Made by a program: the position numbers and the translations under genes | The notes under the pieces: model-generated | Seen by the model: the letters and a program-made list of their open reading frames with translations, nothing else | Told to the model about the DNA's origin: nothing | Database searches by the model: none | Shown: positions 6,648-10,590 of the stretch, piece by piece | Numbering within the stretch: the first letter of the stretch is position 1 | How the letters are laid out: each line of letters opens with the position of its first letter | Origin: PVC group bacterium | Lineage (GTDB): Bacteria; Verrucomicrobiota; Kiritimatiellia; CAIKKV01; PXCX01 | Length of the DNA: 10,590 nucleotides | Assembly (NCBI GenBank): GCA_003567575.1 | Contig: PWZG01000313.1 | Location: forward strand, 1 to 10,590 | Direction: 5' to 3'

Positions 6648-6654
6648 GGCGGCC

Positions 6655-8289
6655 ATGAGCATGCGCATTATTGACAGCGATTTCGTGGTAATTGGCAGCG
6701 GGATTGCCGGATTGTTATCGGCATTGCACCTGGCGCGGTATGGTCGTGTCGTGATCATTACCAAAAAAGAACGGGCGGACAGCAACACCAATTTTGCCCA
6801 GGGCGGGATTGCCTGCGTGATCGACTCGGATGACAGTTTCGAGCAGCACGTACAGGACACGCTTGAGGCCGGCGCGGGTCTATGTCATGAAGATGTGGTT
6901 CGCGCGATTGTCGGCGCGGGGCCGGCACGGATTGCCGAGTTGGAACAATTGGGTGTGTCGTTCAGCGAAGGGAAAAATGCGCGCGGTTACGATTTGGGCC
7001 GGGAAGGCGGTCATTCGCAGCGGCGTGTGCTGCATGCCGGCGATATTACCGGTCGCGAAGTCGAACAGGTTTTATTGCGGCGGGTTTTGCATGAACCGGC
7101 GATTACGCTGTTTGAACATACGATGGCGATTGATCTGATTACCACCGGTTGGCTGGGAAGCGGCGGAGAAAACCGGTGCGTTGGACTTTATGTGCTTGAC
7201 CGTCCGGCCGGTGAAATTTTCGCGGTACGCGCGCCGTACACCGTATTGGCCAGCGGCGGCGGCGGCAAGGTTTATCTGTATACATCCAATCCCGACATTG
7301 CCACCGCCGATGGCGTGGCCATGGCCTGGCGCGCCGGGGCGCCGATTGTCAACATGGAGTTTATCCAGTTTCATCCGACCTGTTTGTATCATCCGCTGGC
7401 CAAGTCGTTTTTGATCAGTGAAGCGGTCCGTGGCGAAGGCGCCCGTCTGGTCGATGCCGATGGCCGGCCCTTTATGGAGCGTTACGATGCGCGCGCCGAT
7501 TTGGCGCCGCGCGATATCGTGGCGCGTGCGATCGACCGCGAAATGAAGACCCGCGGCGTGCCTTGTGTTTATCTCGATATCCGTCAACACTCGGAAACGT
7601 TTTTGCGCCGGCGTTTCCCGAATATTTACGATACGTGCCGCCGGTATGGCTTCGATATGGCGACGGATCTTGTGCCGGTGGTCCCGGCCGCGCATTATTT
7701 CTGCGGTGGCGTCGCGGCCGGGACCGACGGCGTGACGGCGTTGCCCGGCTTGTTGGCGGTGGGGGAAACGGCGTGTACCGGCTTGCACGGCGCCAATCGG
7801 CTGGCCAGCAATTCGTTGCTCGAAGCACTGGTCTGTGCTCATATGATGGCCGAAAACCTGGGTCCGCATGCCGCGGCGCGCCGTGATGACCGACCCCGCA
7901 TTCCCGATTGGGAACCCGGCGACGCGGTTCCCAGCGATGAGGCGGTCGTCGTCGAGCATAACTGGAACGAAGTACGTACGTGTATGTGGGATTATGTCGG
8001 GATTGTCCGGTCGAACCGCCGGCTCGAGCGTGCGGCCCGACGGATTCGCAATCTGCGCCGGGAAATCCGCGAATATTACCTCAGTTACCTCGTGACGGCG
8101 GATGTTCTGGAGTTGCGCAATATTGCCGCCGTTGGCGAACTGATTATCCGTTGCGCCCAACAGCGCCATGAAAGTCGCGGATTACATTACACGCTTGATT
8201 ATCCCAAAGCGGCGGAACACGCGCGACCGATGGATGTTGTCATTACCGATCCGGTCGGCAGTATGCCCGAAAACGGCGGTTTGGCATGA
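6655..8289 (+). CDS. nadB: L-aspartate oxidase (NadB)
   Basis: This 544-residue FAD enzyme oxidises L-aspartate to iminoaspartate, the first step of de novo NAD synthesis; NadA then makes quinolinate. It has an N-terminal FAD-binding VVIGSGIAGLLSALHLA (11-27), TNFAQGGIA, DLGREGGHSQRRVLHAGD (E117) and VLASGGGGKVYLYTSNP. EFIQFHPTCLYHP contains H240, LAPRDIVARAID contains R286, HYFCGG contains H347, and TGLHGANRLASNSLLEALV contains R382. These match E. coli E121, H244, R290, H351 and R386 with a constant offset of four. Length agrees with E. coli NadB (540). ATG 6655 is seven bases after the rmlA stop, with a weak AAGGCGG site; ATG 6661 is an alternative. The frame is open far upstream, but that part only shadows rmlA. 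nadA and nadC are not nearby. Confidence 0.96.
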   Translation: MSMRIIDSDFVVIGSGIAGLLSALHLARYGRVVIITKKERADSNTNFAQGGIACVIDSDDSFEQHVQDTLEAGAGLCHEDVVRAIVGAGPARIAELEQLGVSFSEGKNARGYDLGREGGHSQRRVLHAGDITGREVEQVLLRRVLHEPAITLFEHTMAIDLITTGWLGSGGENRCVGLYVLDRPAGEIFAVRAPYTVLASGGGGKVYLYTSNPDIATADGVAMAWRAGAPIVNMEFIQFHPTCLYHPLAKSFLISEAVRGEGARLVDADGRPFMERYDARADLAPRDIVARAIDREMKTRGVPCVYLDIRQHSETFLRRRFPNIYDTCRRYGFDMATDLVPVVPAAHYFCGGVAAGTDGVTALPGLLAVGETACTGLHGANRLASNSLLEALVCAHMMAENLGPHAAARRDDRPRIPDWEPGDAVPSDEAVVVEHNWNEVRTCMWDYVGIVRSNRRLERAARRIRNLRREIREYYLSYLVTADVLELRNIAAVGELIIRCAQQRHESRGLHYTLDYPKAAEHARPMDVVITDPVGSMPENGGLA

Positions 8290-8415
8290 GGTCGGCGCAT
8301 CGTTGATTCACGGCTTCCAAATCGTAATCCGTCGTCGTCGCCCGTCGTCGTCCACCGGTTTTCATGTGCTTTTAGTGACTTATTCAAGCATGTTTGCGCA
8401 AAAAAACAAGAAAAC

Positions 8416-8442
8416 GGTGATCCGCTTACTTGCGTGATCACC
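8416..8442. terminator. Hairpin downstream of nadB, possible terminator without T-tract
   Basis: GGTGATC (8416-8422) pairs with GATCACC (8436-8442). Three further G-C pairs (8423-8425 with 8432-8434) form past a single bulged T, leaving a six-base loop. The 10-pair stem would be stable in nadB RNA, but it runs straight into the next hairpin and no T-run follows. A terminating or RNA-stabilising role for the rmlA-nadB transcript is inferred from position. Confidence 0.4.
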
Positions 8443-8476
8443 CTCTCCCTCTGGGAGAGGGCAGGGGGTGAGGGTT
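8441..8476. repeat. REP-like CCCTCTCCC palindrome
   Basis: CCCTCTCCC (8441-8449) and GGGAGAGGG (8453-8461) form a perfect nine-pair stem with a three-base loop, followed by AGGGGGTGAGGG (8463-8474). The pattern closely resembles extragenic palindromes that are abundant in many proteobacterial and environmental genomes (recalled, not searched). It overlaps the preceding hairpin by two bases, so the two structures compete. Confidence 0.6.
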
Positions 8477-8487
8477 GGCGAAGCCAT

Positions 8488-8528
8488 TAGACAGAAATAT
8501 TAATATTGGATATTATTGCATCTGTCTA
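8488..8528. repeat. Short inverted repeat around an AT-rich core
   Basis: TAGACAGA (8488-8495) and TCTGTCTA (8521-8528) are perfect eight-base reverse complements. They flank 25 bases that are very AT-rich and include AATATTAATATT. The composition differs sharply from the flanking GC-rich genes. It could be a protein-binding site, a small element end or a folded 3' RNA structure for the minus-strand beta-helix gene; nothing decides between these. Confidence 0.55.
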
Positions 8529-8565
8529 GTTCAATATAATCTGGTTTTAATCGGCGCTTTCGGAC

Positions 8566-8625
8566 TGACCCCTCGCAGCGCAATAGCGCAATGCTATTCT
8601 TGAATCGCGATTGAGATATGACCCC
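8566..8625. repeat. Paired TGACCCC motifs with nested palindromes
   Basis: TGACCCC occurs at 8566-8572 and again at 8619-8625 as a direct repeat. Between the copies are GCGC-AATA-GCGC (8578-8589), AATAGC/GCTATT (8582-8598) and the palindrome AATCGCGATT (8603-8612). On the minus strand these read GGGGTCA, a motif I associate from memory with repeats near Y1 (REP-associated) transposases; that link is uncertain. Confidence 0.4.
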
Positions 8626-8737
8626 AATAGCTGTTATTCCATACTCGACGACAAGTTGGCATCCATCACCAGAACGTTCATGGCGCGGTATTGCGAATAG
8701 ACGCGACCCATCGACAAGACAAACAGCATGCCAAGAA

Positions 8738-10285
8738 TTATGTTCGCCGGACCGTCCCAGTCTTTTCTTTGGAGCAATCCTCGCAGACGACATTCCGTGC
8801 GGTTTTGTCGATTGTGATGGCCGTGTCAAATCCCTGAACGTGTGTTTGCTCAACAAGGATCCCGTCGGCACAGCAGTCCGCCTGCCTTGGAAGAAGGACC
8901 GGCAAGAGCCCGGTGGCCGGATACAGGGATTCATCGCAGGCCGATCCCGGACTTACCGAGATGCCGGTTGTTCCAGCGGTTCGGTCGTTTCCGGTTGATT
9001 GATTGGCAATCAGACTGCCCGTAACGGTAACCGATTCGCCGCTGATTCCGAGCGCTACGGAACGACTGTTGAAAACCTGAAGGTTATGTATCGTGATCCG
9101 GCGTCCGGCAACCAGAACGCCGGGGCGTTGACGATCCAGAGGGAACAGGCGTCCGTTGCTGCCGGTGACCGTGTCATCGGTTGACGTGCAATCGTCTCCG
9201 TTGAGTACCAGGTTGAAGCCATTGGCGCCGCAAACGTTACCGTTCAGGTGGATGTTGTGCATATTGGCGCCCACGTGAAGGCCATTGCGCGCGTTGCCGA
9301 TACAGCGGTTTCCCCGAATTAGGATTTCTCCGGCAGCCTGCAGGCGGTCATCCGGCACCTGGTGCAGCACGATGCCGTCTTCGAATTCGGCAAAGGCAGC
9401 CACATTGTCCAGGATTTGGCAATTCCGGCAGCGGCCGATCGCGATGTTCTTGTCGTGCGCGTACAGGCTGTGCACCCCGCGGATGATGCTGTTACTGACG
9501 ACGCAATCCGGAAAATGCGAATTGTTGTGCACACCCACGGAAAGATTGTGCAGAATCGCGTTTTGCAGGGTGATGTTCTCAATGACGATGCCTTCGAGCG
9601 GTTGCGCCGCGGCTACCTTGATGCAGCATCCGGCCGTGTTCTCTTCCCCCCCGGTTTGTTCGAGCGGACCGGGCTGCGCATCCAGCTGATTGTGCTTGTT
9701 GCCGTCGATTGTGCCCGTGCCGCCTATCCGGACCTGGCTGTGCTCGATCAAGATGGCGGAATGCTGCGTGGCAAGGCAGGCCTTGTCTTCGCACCGGTAC
9801 GAACGGCCGCTGGCCGCATCCAGATGCAAGGTGTTTCCGCGAATCGCAACGATCCGGGCATGGCCGGCGTGCACGCGGCGGGTCTGAAAGGTTGCCCCAT
9901 GGCGGGGTCGTTCCCCTTCGGAATGTTGAACCCAGTCAATCAGGTGGATCGGCAACTGCTCATCATGCAGGGTCACTTCCTGGCCGACGGCATATGCGGA
10001 ACCCTTGGTGACGATCACTTCCGTGTCGCCCGGGCGCACATCCTGCCGCAGAGTCTGAATCACGTAGTCGGCGATTCGGAGTATCCCGTTGATCTCCAGA
10101 CACTGGTTGGACCGGGGTCTGAGCGGACGGCGGAGGGTATAGATTCCGGGAGGTACGAGCACATGCCGGGCGTCGGTGTCGAGCGCCTGTTGAATCGCGG
10201 GCGCGTCATCGGCAACACCGTCGCCAACGGCGCCGAAATCGAGAACGGAAATTGTATCCGGTCGGATCGTCTGTTCCTTCTTCAC
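8738..10285 (-). CDS. Right-handed parallel beta-helix protein, pectate-lyase superfamily (Pectate_lyase_3-like)
   Basis: This 515-residue protein starts with the hallmark N-terminus ISVLDFGAVGDGVADDAPAIQQALD (12-36), then VPPGIYTL, typical of pectate-lyase-superfamily beta-helix proteins. Many short repeating strands follow, such as GTGTIDGNKHNQ, IVIENITLQNAILHNLSVG, ILIRGNRCIGNARNGLHVG and IHLNGNVCGANGFNLVL. Relatives bind or cut polysaccharides, or form phage and surface appendages; no catalytic set can be assigned here. GTG 10285 is chosen because AAAGGA lies six bases ahead; a further GTG at 10330 lacks a ribosome site and would overlap the upstream frame. No signal peptide is visible. 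Sixteen cysteines, including two CC pairs and a CxxC (286-289), are unusual for such a protein. The tail after about residue 500 (VVCEDCSKEKTG) looks non-helical. Confidence 0.82.
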   Translation of the reverse strand: MKKEQTIRPDTISVLDFGAVGDGVADDAPAIQQALDTDARHVLVPPGIYTLRRPLRPRSNQCLEINGILRIADYVIQTLRQDVRPGDTEVIVTKGSAYAVGQEVTLHDEQLPIHLIDWVQHSEGERPRHGATFQTRRVHAGHARIVAIRGNTLHLDAASGRSYRCEDKACLATQHSAILIEHSQVRIGGTGTIDGNKHNQLDAQPGPLEQTGGEENTAGCCIKVAAAQPLEGIVIENITLQNAILHNLSVGVHNNSHFPDCVVSNSIIRGVHSLYAHDKNIAIGRCRNCQILDNVAAFAEFEDGIVLHQVPDDRLQAAGEILIRGNRCIGNARNGLHVGANMHNIHLNGNVCGANGFNLVLNGDDCTSTDDTVTGSNGRLFPLDRQRPGVLVAGRRITIHNLQVFNSRSVALGISGESVTVTGSLIANQSTGNDRTAGTTGISVSPGSACDESLYPATGLLPVLLPRQADCCADGILVEQTHVQGFDTAITIDKTARNVVCEDCSKEKTGTVRRT

Positions 10286-10314
10286 CTTGGTTCCTTTCGT
10301 CCTGAAAACGGAAG

Positions 10315-10590
10315 TTACACTTGCGAACACCGCTGTTTGAGCTTCTTCATGTACTGCGACAAATCATACGTCCGTCCGCGCATCCATGCCAGATCCGCCT
10401 GCACGACATGCTCCAGACCCTGCTCGCGCCATAGCGCCCACTGCGCCAGACGCTCAGGCATAGGGGTCATGACAGCGGAATACTGCATGCCTCCGGCCAA
10501 CCGACCGGCCTCGCGCAACGTCAATCCGCACGATTGCCGCAGTCCCCACAAGAACAGCGCACAGCCAGGATGACCGCGACGGCCAGCAAA
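10315..10590 (-). CDS. 3' end of a probable Y1 (IS200-like/REP-associated) transposase gene, cut by the window edge
   Basis: The minus-strand frame is open from the window edge to a TAA at 10315-10317, giving 91 C-terminal residues. The segment RRGHPGCALFLWGLRQSCG, then LTLREAGRLAGGMQYSAVM and MPERLAQWALWREQG, matches the layout of the DnaA-C-like helix-turn-helix that follows the Y1 domain in many IS200-like or REP-associated transposases. That family pattern is a helix, then LS(L/N)REIG, then a YSAV-type turn, then a long helix. The Y1 domain with its HUH motif and tyrosine would lie outside the window. A basic tail (MKKLKQRC) ends the protein. It stops 29 bases before the beta-helix start, in the same orientation. 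The assignment rests on a short piece, so it could be another HTH protein. Confidence 0.5.
   Translation of the reverse strand, partial: FAGRRGHPGCALFLWGLRQSCGLTLREAGRLAGGMQYSAVMTPMPERLAQWALWREQGLEHVVQADLAWMRGRTYDLSQYMKKLKQRCSQV

Larger units (their letters stand above)
8290..8737. other. Intergenic stretch without a convincing gene
   Basis: This convergent gap between nadB (plus) and the beta-helix gene (minus) is 448 bases long and more AT-rich than its neighbours in the 8480-8560 part. It holds a GTCGTCGTCG micro-repeat pair (8329-8353), two hairpins (8416-8461), an 8-base inverted repeat around an AT-rich core (8488-8528), paired TGACCCC motifs (8566-8625) and a 10-base palindrome AATCGCGATT (8603-8612). 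Frames run through 8500-8737 on the minus strand, but none has a good start, ribosome site or recognisable protein family. It may be debris from a mobile element. Confidence 0.5.

Noticed and set aside
6436..6654. N-terminal extension of the nadB frame
   Set aside because: It overlaps rmlA in another frame; the FAD motif begins right after ATG 6655, as in known NadB proteins.
7072..8169. 365-codon open frame on the minus strand
   Set aside because: Lies wholly antisense to nadB, whose catalytic residues are all intact; it has no family features and arises from codon composition.
8566..8625. Integron attC site
   Set aside because: Palindromes are present, but the characteristic RYYYAAC/GTTRRRY core pair is not.
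8500..8934. 144-codon minus-strand frame partly inside the beta-helix gene
   Set aside because: Nearly half overlaps the beta-helix coding region in another frame, and the rest shows no family motif, start signal or ribosome site.
9362..10573. 403-codon open frame on the plus strand
   Set aside because: Antisense to the beta-helix gene and the transposase end; no recognisable motifs, whereas the minus strand carries clear family motifs.

Overview
This window looks like chromosomal DNA of a moderately GC-rich Gram-negative bacterium. It encodes an LpxC-family deacetylase, RmlA and L-aspartate oxidase. Its amidohydrolase and DegT aminotransferase style, together with dispersed heptamer and GAGCGAAGTCGAGGAATCT-type repeats, recalls uncultivated lineages such as the PVC group. 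That placement is an impression; the sequence does not prove it.

Layout, left to right. Positions 1-208 are non-coding and hold two dispersed repeat types. Positions 209-4498 are a minus-strand block, read from right to left: a 43-residue Cys-rich protein (4367-4498), a DegT/DnrJ/EryC1/StrS aminotransferase (2984-4363), a metal-site-less amidohydrolase paralogue (2192-2956), an intact amidohydrolase (1408-2202), and, after a 149-base gap with a strong hairpin, an LpxC-like deacetylase (209-1258). A good sigma70-type promoter lies at 4538-4566, in front of the small Cys-rich gene. Upstream of it, also on the minus strand, is an aldo/keto reductase (4655-5596), divergent from the plus-strand pair rmlA (5754-6647) and nadB (6655-8289). 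A gene-poor, partly AT-rich stretch (8290-8737) follows, with several hairpins and short inverted or direct repeats. The right end carries a minus-strand right-handed beta-helix protein of the pectate-lyase superfamily (8738-10285) and the 3' end of what is probably a Y1 (IS200-like/REP-associated) transposase gene that runs out of the window.

How the genes may work together. The minus-strand block combines a PLP-dependent sugar/cyclitol aminotransferase, two amidohydrolase-fold proteins, a possible N-acetyl-sugar deacetylase and a nearby oxidoreductase. This would suit synthesis or remodelling of an amino-sugar or amino-cyclitol, perhaps for the envelope, but no substrate can be read from the sequence. 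RmlA makes dTDP-glucose for deoxysugar synthesis, and NadB performs the first step of NAD synthesis from aspartate; their close spacing suggests co-transcription without an obvious biochemical link. The least ordinary signals are the dead/live amidohydrolase pair, the tiny Cys-rich leader gene, the altered zinc-site spacing in the LpxC-like protein, and the inward-facing heptamer repeats that bracket that gene.
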